A stretch of 64,000 nt of DNA from CAZOLI01 sp964580675 (GTDB taxonomy: Bacteria > Planctomycetota > MHYJ01 > CAYXQY01). The notes beneath the pieces were generated by a model. That model was not told the DNA's origin. It ran no database searches and saw only the letters and a list, made by a program, of their open reading frames with translations. Position 1 is the first letter of the stretch. Each line of letters begins with the position of its first letter. The stretch spans positions 25,319-89,318 of the forward strand of contig CAZOLI010000011.1 in assembly GCA_964580675.1 (NCBI GenBank), given 5' to 3'. This document shows positions 35,846 through 44,985 of the stretch, in pieces. A program made the translations under genes and the position numbers.

Positions 35846-36817
35846 TTGGGGTTCATTCGAAGCGGAAATTCGTTGAGCAGCAGAGAACCTCCGGAAATTA
35901 GTGTCATTGTGCCGGTGCGGAATCGCCCGGTTGGACTGGGGGCCACGCTATCCAGCCTCGTACGGCAGACCGTTTCCCCGGATCGATACGAGGTCGTTGT
36001 GGTGGACAACGGATCCACGGACGGAACCCGCCGGGTTCGTGACCGGTATGCCAGCCGGTATCCCGATATTGTCAAACCGGCGGAGGAACCGGACAAAATT
36101 GGTTCATACGCGGCCCGGAATCGCGGTATTGAGGTGGCCTCGGGAACTATATGTTCCTTCATCGACGCGGACATGATTGTTCGGCCCCGCTGGATCGAAA
36201 ACATTTCATCGGTGTTTCGCGGCCGCTCGATCGATTACCTGGGGACTCGGGTGAAACTTATGGATTCCCATTCAACCCTTGTATCCCGGTACGAATCGAT
36301 GAACGGGTTTCAGGTTCGGGAACGACTCGAACAGAAACAGTACGTGCCCACCTGCTGTCTTTCTTTGACCCGGGACGTCGTGGAGGAGGTCGGTTTGTTT
36401 GACGGTGAACTGATCTCCGGCGGGGATCGGGAGTTCGGGACCCGAGTTCATGAAGCGGGATTCCGGATGGGCTACGAAGGAGATATCGTGATGTATCATC
36501 CCTCGAGGCGACGGTTGATGGACCTTTACGGCAAGTATTTTCGCATCGGACGGGGCATGTATCAGCTTTCGTTCCGTCACCCGGACCGCTTCGGTCAGCT
36601 GAACGTCGATTCGACGGATCCGGAAACGTATCTGCCCACACTTCCACATGTGTTTGTCCGAGAGCAGTCGGGAAAAACGGCCTGGAAGCGGGCCGGGAAC
36701 GGCGAACGGATCTGTTATTACGTCATGAACTGGCTGGAACAGCTTGTCAAACGGGTTGGGTACCTGATGGAGAAAGGCGAACCATCGGTGGAAGGGATCG
36801 GGGACAGCGGAACATGA
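35846..36817 (+). CDS. GT2-family glycosyltransferase
   Basis: This 323-residue GT-A glycosyltransferase has ISVIVPVRNRPVGLGATL, VVVVDNGSTDGT, GSYAARNRGIEVASG and FIDADMIVRPRW, the donor-binding and DXD-type motifs. A later GGDREFGTRVHEAG segment holds the usual ED/GxD acceptor-side base. I begin at TTG 35846 (AGAAGG three bases upstream); another TTG at 35873 is closer to the conserved start. The stop overlaps the ATG of the next glycosyltransferase (ATGA), so they form an operon. The pair probably builds a surface glycan and starts about 200 bases from the oppositely oriented kinase-activator. Confidence 0.88.
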   Translation: MGFIRSGNSLSSREPPEISVIVPVRNRPVGLGATLSSLVRQTVSPDRYEVVVVDNGSTDGTRRVRDRYASRYPDIVKPAEEPDKIGSYAARNRGIEVASGTICSFIDADMIVRPRWIENISSVFRGRSIDYLGTRVKLMDSHSTLVSRYESMNGFQVRERLEQKQYVPTCCLSLTRDVVEEVGLFDGELISGGDREFGTRVHEAGFRMGYEGDIVMYHPSRRRLMDLYGKYFRIGRGMYQLSFRHPDRFGQLNVDSTDPETYLPTLPHVFVREQSGKTAWKRAGNGERICYYVMNWLEQLVKRVGYLMEKGEPSVEGIGDSGT

Positions 36818-38064
36818 AAATTGCCGTTCTGGTAAACCGGTTCCCCAGCCTCTCCGAGACGTTTGTGCTGGATCAGATTCGGGAACTTCGGAAACGGGGT
36901 CATGACGTGGATGTGTTTGCCCGGCGTTCCGCTTCGGAACCCGCCCGGCATGATCACGTACCGGACGAGTTGATTGGACGGACCGAATACATCGAACAGT
37001 TACCGGCCTCCAGGTTGGTTCGCGTCCTTTCCGGACTGTGGCTTATGCTTCGGGGGCTCTTCCAGTGGCCCGTGGTGGTGTTGCGTTCGGTGAACGTGTT
37101 TCAATACGGACTTTCCATTTTCTCGAACGGGCCCCTTTTCCAGGCGGTTCCGTTTCTTCGGCGCGGCCCGTACGACCTGGTTCACTGTCATTTTGGTCCC
37201 CAGGGATTGCTGGCGAACAAATTGAGACAACTTGGGGCGTTTTCATCCCCCATCGTTGTTTCGTTCCACGGGTACGATCTCCACTCCTTTGTCCTCGAAC
37301 ACGAATCGGATGTGTACGATGACCTGTTTGAGGAAGGGGAGGCATTTACGGCCAATACAGCGTACTCGGCGAACGTACTCCGTCTTCTCGGGTGTCCCGA
37401 GGATCGTTTGCACATCGTTCCCGAGGGTCTTGACCCGGAACTCTTCGAACCACCGGAGGAGTACCACCGGAAACCGGAACAACCGTCGAGTGGCGGACGA
37501 CTCCTGTCCGTCGCCAGGTTGATCGAGAACAAAGGGATTTCATTTGCCCTCAGAGCAGTTCGTTTACTGACGGAAAAGGGATGGGACCTACATTACCGGA
37601 TTGCGGGTGACGGTCCGAAGCGTGAGGCTCTTGAAAAAGAGGTGGAAGAGTTTGGTCTCACATCGCACGTGACGTTTCTCGGCTGGCAGACACAGGAGGA
37701 GGTCCGGGCGCTGTATCATCAATCGGACGTGTTTGTGCTGCCGAGCGTGACGGCGGCGAACGGGGACCAGGAGGGTCAGGCGCTGGTGTTACAGGAAGCA
37801 CAGCTGTGTGAGGTACCCGTCGTCTCCACGTTAATGAACGGCATTCCGGAAGGGGTGAAGGAGGGGGAAACAGGGTTTCTGGTGCCCGAAAAGGACGTAC
37901 GGGGTCTGGCGGATCGGATCGAAACACTGCTGGCCAACCCGGAACGTCGAAAGGAAATGGGCCGGAACGGACGGGTGTTTGTCCTGGGGAAGTACCGGAT
38001 TGACCGGGTGGTGGACCGCCTGGAGTCCGTCTTTGCGTCCGTTTGTCAGGTAGCCTCCTCGTAA
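36814..38064 (+). CDS. GT4-family glycosyltransferase (WcaL-like)
   Basis: This 416-residue protein opens with IAVLVNRFPSLSETFVLDQI, the typical start of colanic-acid-type GT4 enzymes such as WcaL. It contains LVHCHFGPQG, FHGYD and, in the donor domain, LLSVARLIENKGI and LPSVTAANGDQEGQALVLQEA with the conserved Glu pair. The ATG overlaps the stop of the upstream GT2 gene, so translation is coupled. Together they suggest a short glycan operon ending before maf, 54 bases downstream. The exact linkage made is unknown. Confidence 0.9.
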   Translation: MKIAVLVNRFPSLSETFVLDQIRELRKRGHDVDVFARRSASEPARHDHVPDELIGRTEYIEQLPASRLVRVLSGLWLMLRGLFQWPVVVLRSVNVFQYGLSIFSNGPLFQAVPFLRRGPYDLVHCHFGPQGLLANKLRQLGAFSSPIVVSFHGYDLHSFVLEHESDVYDDLFEEGEAFTANTAYSANVLRLLGCPEDRLHIVPEGLDPELFEPPEEYHRKPEQPSSGGRLLSVARLIENKGISFALRAVRLLTEKGWDLHYRIAGDGPKREALEKEVEEFGLTSHVTFLGWQTQEEVRALYHQSDVFVLPSVTAANGDQEGQALVLQEAQLCEVPVVSTLMNGIPEGVKEGETGFLVPEKDVRGLADRIETLLANPERRKEMGRNGRVFVLGKYRIDRVVDRLESVFASVCQVASS

Positions 38065-38118
38065 AATGGACGGGTGGAAGTTATCGAATAATTCTGGCAT
38101 CAGTAACAGGAACTGAAA

Positions 38119-38796
38119 ATGACGTCGAAGCGAGATCACCCTCCCGACAATCCGTTCATTCTGGCGAGTGCCTCACCACGCCGGAAGCGGCTCCTGACCC
38201 TGCTGGGTTGTTCTTTTCAGGTCCGGCCTGTTTCCGTCAAAGAAACCCGGCGGACAGGGGAGTCTCCGGAGGAATATCCGGAACGGATGAGTCGTGATAA
38301 GGCCGAAGCGGCCCTGGAACGGGGGCTCTCCGGGATCATTCTTGCAGCGGATACCGTGGTGATTTTCCGTGGGAAGGTGCTGGAAAAACCGTCCGACCGG
38401 GAGGAAGCACGTCGGATGCTGGAGCGGCTCAGCGGAAACCAAAACACCGTTGTAACGGGATACACGATGGTGAATTCGAAAACGAATGAGTTCCGCTCGG
38501 GGACGGATGTTACGACGGTTCGGATGCGGACGTTCGAGCGAGATGAAATCCAATCGTACGTACGTTCGGGGGAGCCGCTTGACAAAGCCGGGGCATACGC
38601 CATTCAGGATTCGGATTTTGACCCTGTGCGATTTCTGGAGGGTTGTCCGGCCTCCGTTATGGGTCTACCGGTGTGTCGGTTGCGACCTCTTCTATCCGAC
38701 GTCGGCATTGAGTGTCCGGACCAATCGGTGCGAAACTGCGACCCGGATGGCAGGATCACCTGTGCCATCAGGAACGAAATCATGAATGATGATTGA
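38119..38796 (+). CDS. maf: Maf-family nucleotide pyrophosphatase
   Basis: Maf proteins hydrolyse dTTP, UTP or modified nucleotides to monophosphates and can arrest cell division when overexpressed. The 225-residue protein has the opening FILASASPRRKRLL, IILAADTVV with the catalytic Asp, VVTGYTMV and DKAGAYAIQ. It carries about 25 extra residues at the C-terminus compared with typical members, ending in an acidic patch. Its last 17 bases overlap the 3' end of the oppositely oriented glycosyltransferase. Specificity among Maf subtypes cannot be told. Confidence 0.92.
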   Translation: MTSKRDHPPDNPFILASASPRRKRLLTLLGCSFQVRPVSVKETRRTGESPEEYPERMSRDKAEAALERGLSGIILAADTVVIFRGKVLEKPSDREEARRMLERLSGNQNTVVTGYTMVNSKTNEFRSGTDVTTVRMRTFERDEIQSYVRSGEPLDKAGAYAIQDSDFDPVRFLEGCPASVMGLPVCRLRPLLSDVGIECPDQSVRNCDPDGRITCAIRNEIMNDD

Positions 38797-39898
38797 GGTA
38801 CAGGTCGACGTACCGTTCAACCATTTTTTCCTTTGAGAATGATTTGATGTGTTCGCGAGCCCCTTTTTTCATCTGCCGGTAACGATCCCTCTCTTTCAGC
38901 AGTTGGAGGAGGGCCCGGCCCCCTTCTCGTGGAGATGACGGGGGGACGAGATAACCGGTCCGACCGTCCTGAACAAGTGCGCCGGCATCCCCGACGTCCG
39001 TCGCGACGACGGGAACCCCCAGCGCCAGTGACTCCATGATGGTGTTGCTCATGCCCTCGCCGTACCGGGAGCTGGAGACCACGGCGTCCATCTGGTTCAT
39101 CACGGGATAGGGATTTTCGAGTTTGCCGAGGTAATGAACCTCGTCCTCCAGGTCGAGGTCGTGAATAGCGGACCGAAGCTGTTCTTTCTGTTGATCCGTT
39201 CCCGCTCCGGCGACGTATCCCCGGATGCCGGGACGCCGCTCCATCGCGTAGCGGAGGAGCCGTAAAAACATCTGTGGGTCCTTCATCGGGGCGAGTCGGG
39301 CGAACATCCCCACTCGTTCCTCATCGGGATTGAGCCTGACCTCAGCCGGTTCTGAGGCCTGTTCCTGAACCCGCTCCACGTCAATGCCGTTCGGTATGAC
39401 GTGCAGGCGGTCGGACCGGTAACCGGTTCGTTCGTAATCCAGTTTTCCCCGTTCGGCGTTGCAGACCATGCCGGAGGCCAGACGGTTGCCGAGCCACCGA
39501 TCCAGCCAGCCGTAAAAGGAGTGTGTTTTTTCGGCGACGTTTCCTCCGGACATCCGTAAACCGGTATAGATCCGCGGGACCTCCGCGAGTTTGCCGCTTA
39601 TTAGTCCCGTGACGTTGGCCAGCGGAAGAAAGGTCTGAACCACGTCCGGGTGTAGGTCCTTCAGCAGGTCGGCGGTCCGGAGGGGATGGAGAAGGTCGGT
39701 GCCGCTGTGGCGGGGGGATCGTTCGAGACGAATTCCCTCGGTACTGGAGAGTTCCTGTTCAATGGAGCCGCCGGAGAAAAAAGAAATAACGGAAACGGAA
39801 AACCGGCGCCGCAATCCGTTTGCCAGGTATTGACACTGGCGCTCGGTCCCCCCTGCTTTGAGATCGGGAATCATAAGGCAGATGTGTTCGGGGGCCAT
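38780..39898 (-). CDS. GT4-family glycosyltransferase
   Basis: This 372-residue GT-B glycosyltransferase begins ICLMIPDLKAGGTERQ, the common GGTE acceptor loop. It has HVIPNGIDVERV, VGMFARLAPMKDPQ and, in the donor domain, GEGMSNTIMESLALGVPVVAT with the E-x7-E pair. The ATG has GGAG close upstream on the minus strand. It lies 73 bases after dnaA on the same strand and overlaps maf tail to tail by 17 bases. Likely in glycan synthesis; it resembles the gene at 8764-9876 in layout but is not a near copy. Confidence 0.9.
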   Translation of the reverse strand: MAPEHICLMIPDLKAGGTERQCQYLANGLRRRFSVSVISFFSGGSIEQELSSTEGIRLERSPRHSGTDLLHPLRTADLLKDLHPDVVQTFLPLANVTGLISGKLAEVPRIYTGLRMSGGNVAEKTHSFYGWLDRWLGNRLASGMVCNAERGKLDYERTGYRSDRLHVIPNGIDVERVQEQASEPAEVRLNPDEERVGMFARLAPMKDPQMFLRLLRYAMERRPGIRGYVAGAGTDQQKEQLRSAIHDLDLEDEVHYLGKLENPYPVMNQMDAVVSSSRYGEGMSNTIMESLALGVPVVATDVGDAGALVQDGRTGYLVPPSSPREGGRALLQLLKERDRYRQMKKGAREHIKSFSKEKMVERYVDLYLNHHS

Positions 39899-39971
39899 GA
39901 GGTCTCCGTCCCTGTGAGATGGCCGAAGAACCCACGTGACCTCAGCGATCTCCCAGGTTCCGGAGCTGAAT

Positions 39972-41471
39972 TCAGTCGCTGTTCAATTCCTCTTCGAGGT
40001 GTTCGACCTTCAGTCGAAACGTTCGATCGTCTTCGATCTTTTCTTCGATTTTGTTGACGGCGTAGTGAATAGAGGAGTGGTTCTTGTCACCGAAAAAGGA
40101 GCCAAGTTCCTTCAGGCTGTGGTTGGTCAACTGACGGGACAGGTAAATGGCGACGTGCCGGGCTTCGGTAACCTGTTTTCCCCTGTGGTCCTCCGTGACC
40201 CTGTCGTGGTCCACGCCGAAGAAGTCGGCGGTCTGTTTTTGAATTTCCTCCACCGCAACGGGTCCGGACGTCTGGCTTCCATCGGGTTCGGAGAGCAACT
40301 CCTTCGCCTCGGCGAGATCCACCGTTCCTTCTTCGCGAAGGCGGCACCCGGCAGTGATTTTGGAGACCGCTCCTTCGAGTTTCCGTACACTGCCGGCGTA
40401 GTTGTGGGCGATGTATTTCTGAATGTCCTCGTCCACCTCCAATCCCATTTTCTCGAATTTCTGTTGAATAATCAGGAGGGCCGTTTCCCAGGAAGGAGCG
40501 TCCAGTTGAACGGTTAGCCCCCATTCAAACCGGGACATCAATCGTTCTTTGATGGATTCGAGGTGAGAGGGTTCACAGTCACTGGACAGCACAATCTGAC
40601 TGCCGGCGTTGTGTAACGCGTTAAACGTATGGAAGAATTCTTCCTGACTGCCCTGTTTGTCTTCCAGGAAGTGAACGTCGTCCACGACAAGCAGGTCCAG
40701 TTCCCGGATTCGTTCGCGAAATTCGGAAATCGAATTGTTTCGGACCCCGTCGATGTAATGATTGATGAATTCCTCGCAGGGGAGGTACATGATGTTGACG
40801 GATTCCCTCCGGCGGACCCGTTCCTCGATGAGGTCATTGCAGATGGCCTGGAGAAGATGGGTTTTCCCGAGTCCCACATCCCCGTGCAGGAAGAGGGGGT
40901 TGTAGGCGTTTCCCGGCTGCTTGCGGACGGCCAGGCAGGCGGCGTGGGGAAGACGGTTGCAGGGGCCGACAACGAAATTATCAAAGGTGTATCCCGGACG
41001 GAGGTTGAGCGATTCCCGGATCGCTTCCGTTCGGGATTCCCCCGTTTTTCCGGATTCTCCGGCAGCGGTTGAACCGTTCCCGTTCCGCCGGGTTGGGGCG
41101 GCGGCGCGGGTGCCGGTTGATTTCGGCTGCTGCTCCACCGTCTTCCCGTTTCCTCTCCCCCCGGAAGGAGCTGTTCCGGCTCCGTCCGGTGTTTGTGAAG
41201 AAGACTCCGTATCCCCCTCCGACTTCTCGCAGATCACGAGATCAATCTTCCGATCCAGCGCCTGCCTGGCAGCGTTCCGAAGCAGTTCCTTAAACCGTTT
41301 CCGGAAGTATCGAACCTGCGTGGCGTTCTCCACACAAACCCGGATTCGGTTCCCCTCTTCTTCCTGAATGGAAATCTGCTCGAACCAGGAATGAAAGGTT
41401 TCCTGATCGTCCAGTTGCCTGGAGACTTCAGAAAGTATACGAGAACGCTGCTCCGTATCCATTTCACCCAT
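39972..41471 (-). CDS. dnaA: Chromosomal replication initiator DnaA
   Basis: DnaA binds oriC, melts it and loads the helicase. The 499-residue protein has domain I (about 1-85, HSWFEQISI and ATQVRYFRKRF), an unusually Gly/Ser/Thr/Pro-rich domain II linker (about 86-155), the AAA+ domain III with Walker A GDVGLGKTH at 197-205 and LVVDDVHFL near 261-269, and domain IV with the DNA-binding signature REVTEARHVAIYL-like segment (KQVTEARHVAIYLSRQLT) and GDKNHSSIHYA. The ATG at 41471 follows GGAGGGG; another ATG lies three codons later. dnaN, recF, gyrB, rpmH and other usual neighbours are absent here, which is notable. Confidence 0.97.
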   Translation of the reverse strand: MGEMDTEQRSRILSEVSRQLDDQETFHSWFEQISIQEEEGNRIRVCVENATQVRYFRKRFKELLRNAARQALDRKIDLVICEKSEGDTESSSQTPDGAGTAPSGGRGNGKTVEQQPKSTGTRAAAPTRRNGNGSTAAGESGKTGESRTEAIRESLNLRPGYTFDNFVVGPCNRLPHAACLAVRKQPGNAYNPLFLHGDVGLGKTHLLQAICNDLIEERVRRRESVNIMYLPCEEFINHYIDGVRNNSISEFRERIRELDLLVVDDVHFLEDKQGSQEEFFHTFNALHNAGSQIVLSSDCEPSHLESIKERLMSRFEWGLTVQLDAPSWETALLIIQQKFEKMGLEVDEDIQKYIAHNYAGSVRKLEGAVSKITAGCRLREEGTVDLAEAKELLSEPDGSQTSGPVAVEEIQKQTADFFGVDHDRVTEDHRGKQVTEARHVAIYLSRQLTNHSLKELGSFFGDKNHSSIHYAVNKIEEKIEDDRTFRLKVEHLEEELNSD

Positions 41472-42075
41472 TTCCCCTCCAGCACGGTTAGAAACAAGAA
41501 AATTTTCCCTCCGGTGCTCGTTTTGAACACCCTGCGCCTGGTATCATCTCCGAGCCTCTGATCCGACGTTTAATGGAATATTGTTTTTGATTTATCCCCC
41601 GGTTGTGTTCCATCAACTCGGTCCGGCTCGTCTGACTCTGAATTAAATCTGTGTAAATATTATCGATTTCATCACGCCCTGTCAAACGAGAAATTACCAC
41701 CCCATATCACGAGTTTTTTGCTAATCACATGAATAGATTATGGTTAAGTCCCACTTTCGATTTTAAAAATCGATTGGAGTTTATTTCGGGTGTTTTGTTG
41801 ATGCCCTAATCACGTCAAAATTTGTTCTTGCACAAAAAGGAATCGTGTTCCGGCACGGTCGTTTTCCCGCGGGAATTCGTAACCGATCCACGAAGGGAAG
41901 GGGCTGTTCTGATTCATTGATTTTCACCAGTCCCCTCCTACAATATATGAGTCGTGTTGTCCGTGTTCGGCATCGAACAGCGAATGTGTCCCGGTCGGGA
42001 TTGTTCGTGTTCGCCGGCCCCGGGTTCCGGGGCCACCCGGCGCTATTCTACGTTCATCAAATTGGAGATTCAGAT
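41472..42075. other. AT-rich intergenic region upstream of dnaA
   Basis: About 600 bases separate divergent dnaA and an aldo/keto reductase. Its middle (about 41570-41830) is the most AT-rich stretch nearby. It holds an inverted repeat TCGATTTT-A-AAAATCGA at 41757-41773 and CTAATCAC at two places (41721-41728 and 41804-41811). No perfect TTATCCACA box is visible. It is a possible replication origin or just the dnaA promoter region. Confidence 0.35.
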
Positions 42076-43056
42076 ATGGATCAGGTCCAGCTTGGTTCCG
42101 ATGGCCCGATGGTTTCACGTCTCGGCCTTGGCTGTATGGGGATGTCGGAGTTTTACGAGTCCGCGGAGCGGGACGAGTGCATCAAAACCATTCATGAAGC
42201 CATTGATCGTGGTGTGAACTTTCTGGACACCGCGGACATGTACGGGCCTTTCACCAATGAAGAACTCGTCGGCGAGGCCATTGCCGATCGACGGGACGAA
42301 GTGGTACTGGCCACGAAATTCGGAAACGAACGAAAACCGGACGGGACGTTCGTGGGCGTAAATGGGCGTCCGGAATACGTGAAAAATGCATGTCACGAAT
42401 CCCTCGAACGCCTCGGCGTAGACACCATTGATCTGTATTATTACCACCGTGTCGATCCCGAAGTACGGATCGAGGAAACCGTCGGTGCGATGGCGGAGTT
42501 GAAGGAACAGGGCAAAATTCGATACCTCGGTCTTTCCGAAGCCGCATCCGGCACCATCCGGCGAGCGAACCGTGTGCATCCGATTACGGCTCTTCAGACC
42601 GAGTATTCCCTCTGGACCCGGTTCCCCGAGGACGAAATCCTGCTTACGGTTCGGGATCTGGATATCGGGTTCGTCGCATACAGTCCCCTGGGGCGCGGGT
42701 TCCTGACCGGACGGATTCAGAGCCCGGACGACCTGTCCGAGGATGACTGGCGCCGCAACAACCCACGGTTCCAGGGCCGAAATTTCGAACGGAACCTGGA
42801 GCTGGTCGAAAAAGTTGAAGAAATCGCCGAGGAAAAGGACATCACACCGGCTCAGCTGGCTCTCGGCTGGCTTCTTTCACAGGGAGACGACGTTGTTCCA
42901 CTTTTTGGCACGACACGCCGGGAGCACCTCGAGGAAAACATCAAAGCCACGGACGTGGAACTAACCGACGAGGAACTACACCGGCTCAATGAGGTGGCAC
43001 CCCCGGGAGCGGCCGCCGGCGACCGATACGCGGACATGAGCACGGTAAATGGTTGA
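42076..43056 (+). CDS. Aldo/keto reductase
   Basis: This 326-residue NADPH-dependent reductase has a TIM barrel with LGLGCMGMSEFY, the catalytic Asp and Tyr in FLDTADMYGPF, Lys in LATKFG and His in YYYHRVDP. It belongs to the AKR13-like group with the GCMGMS opening. The ATG at 42076 has GGAG eight bases upstream; the longer frame from 41845 is not family-like. The flavin-reductase-like gene follows 54 bases downstream on the same strand. It is a different subfamily from the reductase at 12634-13656. Substrate unknown. Confidence 0.92.
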   Translation: MDQVQLGSDGPMVSRLGLGCMGMSEFYESAERDECIKTIHEAIDRGVNFLDTADMYGPFTNEELVGEAIADRRDEVVLATKFGNERKPDGTFVGVNGRPEYVKNACHESLERLGVDTIDLYYYHRVDPEVRIEETVGAMAELKEQGKIRYLGLSEAASGTIRRANRVHPITALQTEYSLWTRFPEDEILLTVRDLDIGFVAYSPLGRGFLTGRIQSPDDLSEDDWRRNNPRFQGRNFERNLELVEKVEEIAEEKDITPAQLALGWLLSQGDDVVPLFGTTRREHLEENIKATDVELTDEELHRLNEVAPPGAAAGDRYADMSTVNG

Positions 43057-43110
43057 TCGTGTTCTTTTCGAACATTCCTTCAGGATTCGACCTGCTTCCC
43101 TCCCAACCTC

Positions 43111-43734
43111 ATGACCGAGGATGCCCCTGATCGTGTTGCACTTCCCGAGCCCGGCCCCATGCTTCCACCGGTGCCGGCCATTGTTCTTGGGGTAAAAGGG
43201 GACGAGGACACCCGGGACGACTTAACCATCTGCTGGACCTTCGTCCTTGGCGGGGATCCCCCGCGGGTCGGGGTAAGTGTGGCCCGCAAAAGTGCCATCT
43301 CCAACGAATCACAGGTGGCTCACCAATTCCTTCGTGAACACGGAGAATTTACGTTAAATGTTCCGGACGCCAGCTGGGTGGACGCTTTTGACATTATTGA
43401 TATGTGCGCGTCCGAGCGGGCCGACAAATTTCAGAAAACCGGCCTGACACGGTACGAGGCCGATCAAATCAACGCCCCGGGCGTTGCCGAAGCCCCCATA
43501 ATTCTCGAATGCGAAACGTCCGCGACACATTCCCTTCCCCCGGATCGAACCCTGCACGTGGCCAAGGTCGTTCATACGTCCGTCCAGGAGGGGGTTACGG
43601 ACGAAAACGGAAAACTCCACACGGAGTCGCGGCCGTTCTTCGGGATGACCGCCGGGAACGGGGAATTCTGGACGCTCGACGAGAACATCGGACGGATCGG
43701 CATGACGGAGGACATCGACGACATCCGGTATTGA
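43111..43734 (+). CDS. Flavin reductase-like flavoprotein
   Basis: This 207-residue protein matches the flavin-reductase-like split-barrel family (FMN-binding; NtaB/DIM6-like). It has PAIVLGVKGDEDTRDDLTICWTF-type opening strands, then PPRVGVSVARKSAISNE, the FTLNVPD strand and FQKTGLTRYEA. It probably binds FMN and reduces it, or acts as a small oxidoreductase. It follows the aldo/keto reductase by 54 bases and may be cotranscribed with it. No partner monooxygenase is nearby. Confidence 0.8.
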   Translation: MTEDAPDRVALPEPGPMLPPVPAIVLGVKGDEDTRDDLTICWTFVLGGDPPRVGVSVARKSAISNESQVAHQFLREHGEFTLNVPDASWVDAFDIIDMCASERADKFQKTGLTRYEADQINAPGVAEAPIILECETSATHSLPPDRTLHVAKVVHTSVQEGVTDENGKLHTESRPFFGMTAGNGEFWTLDENIGRIGMTEDIDDIRY

Positions 43735-44211
43735 CTTCTTTTTCGGTGATGGATCCGGGGGGACACCTATTTGCTACCCGGACACCGGTTGCCGGAGAGA
43801 CGAACGATAAGAAACGGTTTGAGTGGAATCAGGAAACGGCACACGACCGCCATTCCTTTGCCCTTCGGTGACGGAATGAACGATTTCGCGTTTCGTACGT
43901 TTGGATAACGGGAGGGTCCCTTCCGTTTGGTCCGAAGCGTTCCCCGGACGAACGGACGAATTCGATAAAAAGGTAAAATCAAATGTCCACGGAACCGAAA
44001 AAAATAGATTTGATGTCGTTTGGCGTGACCGGGATTTGCCTTCTGGCGAAGAAACCGTGGTCCACTCCGGCGGAGACGCGGTTTTTCATCCGTGATGCGA
44101 TTCCGATGGAACTTTTTTCCGGGGAATCCCAACTAATGGACTGTCGGAGAAAGAACGAACGACCCACAGTAAAATGAACGTTTTGTTGAACCCGTCAAGG
44201 AGAAAATAATC
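43735..44211 (+). other. Intergenic region before the DUF2330 locus
   Basis: About 480 bases without a supportable gene. A 64-codon frame at 43983-44177 (MSTEPKKIDLMSFGVTG start, AAGG nine bases upstream) is possible but has no recognisable features. Some GC-rich inverted repeats follow the upstream stop, but none has a T tract. Confidence 0.35.
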
Positions 44212-44823
44212 ATGGACAACACAAAACGATACGTCGTCCTGGCCGCCATACCGGCCCTGATTACCGCGATGGTCCTGTTCGGGATCGGGCAGTCCGGCGG
44301 GCCGGACGAAGAAAAAACAACCGCTGATGATCAGGTTGATGATCAAAAACGTGGCCATCAGAAACCGGACAGGCAAAAAACGGAACCACCAACGAAGAAG
44401 GCGGCCCGGTGCAAAAACGGTTGTTCCGTGAATCATCACCCGGTCGAGGAGTTAACGAAACAGCGGTTCAGGACGCTAATGAAACAGTACAGGGCGGTCG
44501 AAAACCCGCGAAACAACCGGCCGCTTGATCATCTGTTGTATTTCGGTGATCACACGGAGGAATTTCTGAAAAATACCGAGAGTGTCGGTCTTCCGGCTGA
44601 GAAACGTCGCGTGCTCAACCAAGAACTGCGTCGTGACTCGGTCCTTCTCTCCTTACGGATGGAGGATCGGGAGGGGCAGGTACGGCTTCAGTTCAGTAGT
44701 GTGCGTGTGCCCCTCGGGAAGAAAAAGAAGATTCCCATCAAAACCGCCGGTGACATCACGCCACCAAAACTCAGCGGCGCCGTCAAACGAACCGCTGAGA
44801 ATCATCTATGGATGCGGTACTGA
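44212..44823 (+). CDS. Membrane-anchored protein of unknown function, ending at an in-frame TGA
   Basis: This 203-residue protein starts at an ATG with AAGGAG nine bases upstream. It has an N-terminal membrane anchor (about residues 6-26), a charged disordered stretch rich in Asp, Lys and Gln, then a small domain with two Cys (ARCKNGCSVNHHPVEEL) and basic helices. I recognise no family. The frame does not end naturally: after the TGA at 44821-44823 it stays open for 53 more codons of protein-like sequence, up to a TAA at 44983 that overlaps the next gene. It seems to be the first gene of the DUF2330 locus. Confidence 0.65.
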   Translation: MDNTKRYVVLAAIPALITAMVLFGIGQSGGPDEEKTTADDQVDDQKRGHQKPDRQKTEPPTKKAARCKNGCSVNHHPVEELTKQRFRTLMKQYRAVENPRNNRPLDHLLYFGDHTEEFLKNTESVGLPAEKRRVLNQELRRDSVLLSLRMEDREGQVRLQFSSVRVPLGKKKKIPIKTAGDITPPKLSGAVKRTAENHLWMRY

Positions 44824-44985
44824 GTAAACGGCGTTCACTTTGTGAACGGACCGTGGTTCACGGTTCAGAAAGAAGGAGAGTGGGGCACGCTCGGACACAC
44901 CAGAATCAGTGACGGATCCTCGTCGTTTAAAGTCACCATAAAAGTGAAATTTGAATTTGCGGAGGCAAACCATGAGACACATTAA
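44824..44985 (+). other. Open continuation of the frame past TGA, with hairpins
   Basis: The same frame as the upstream gene continues with 53 sense codons (starting VNGVHFVNGPWFTVQKEG) and ends at TAA 44983-44985. Right after the TGA lie overlapping hairpins: CGTTCAC (44832-44838) with GTGAACG (44842-44848), or GTGAAC (44842-44847) with GTTCAC (44856-44861) around an eight-base loop containing GT. A GTG at 44842 could restart translation. Confidence 0.5.

Noticed and set aside
38780..38796. Tail-to-tail overlap of maf and a glycosyltransferase as a possible frameshift
   Set aside because: Both frames are complete with family-typical ends; a 17 bp convergent overlap is ordinary in compact genomes.
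43983..44177. A 64-codon frame before the DUF2330 locus
   Set aside because: AAGG precedes it, but composition and length give no support for a real protein; I mention it only in the intergenic entry.
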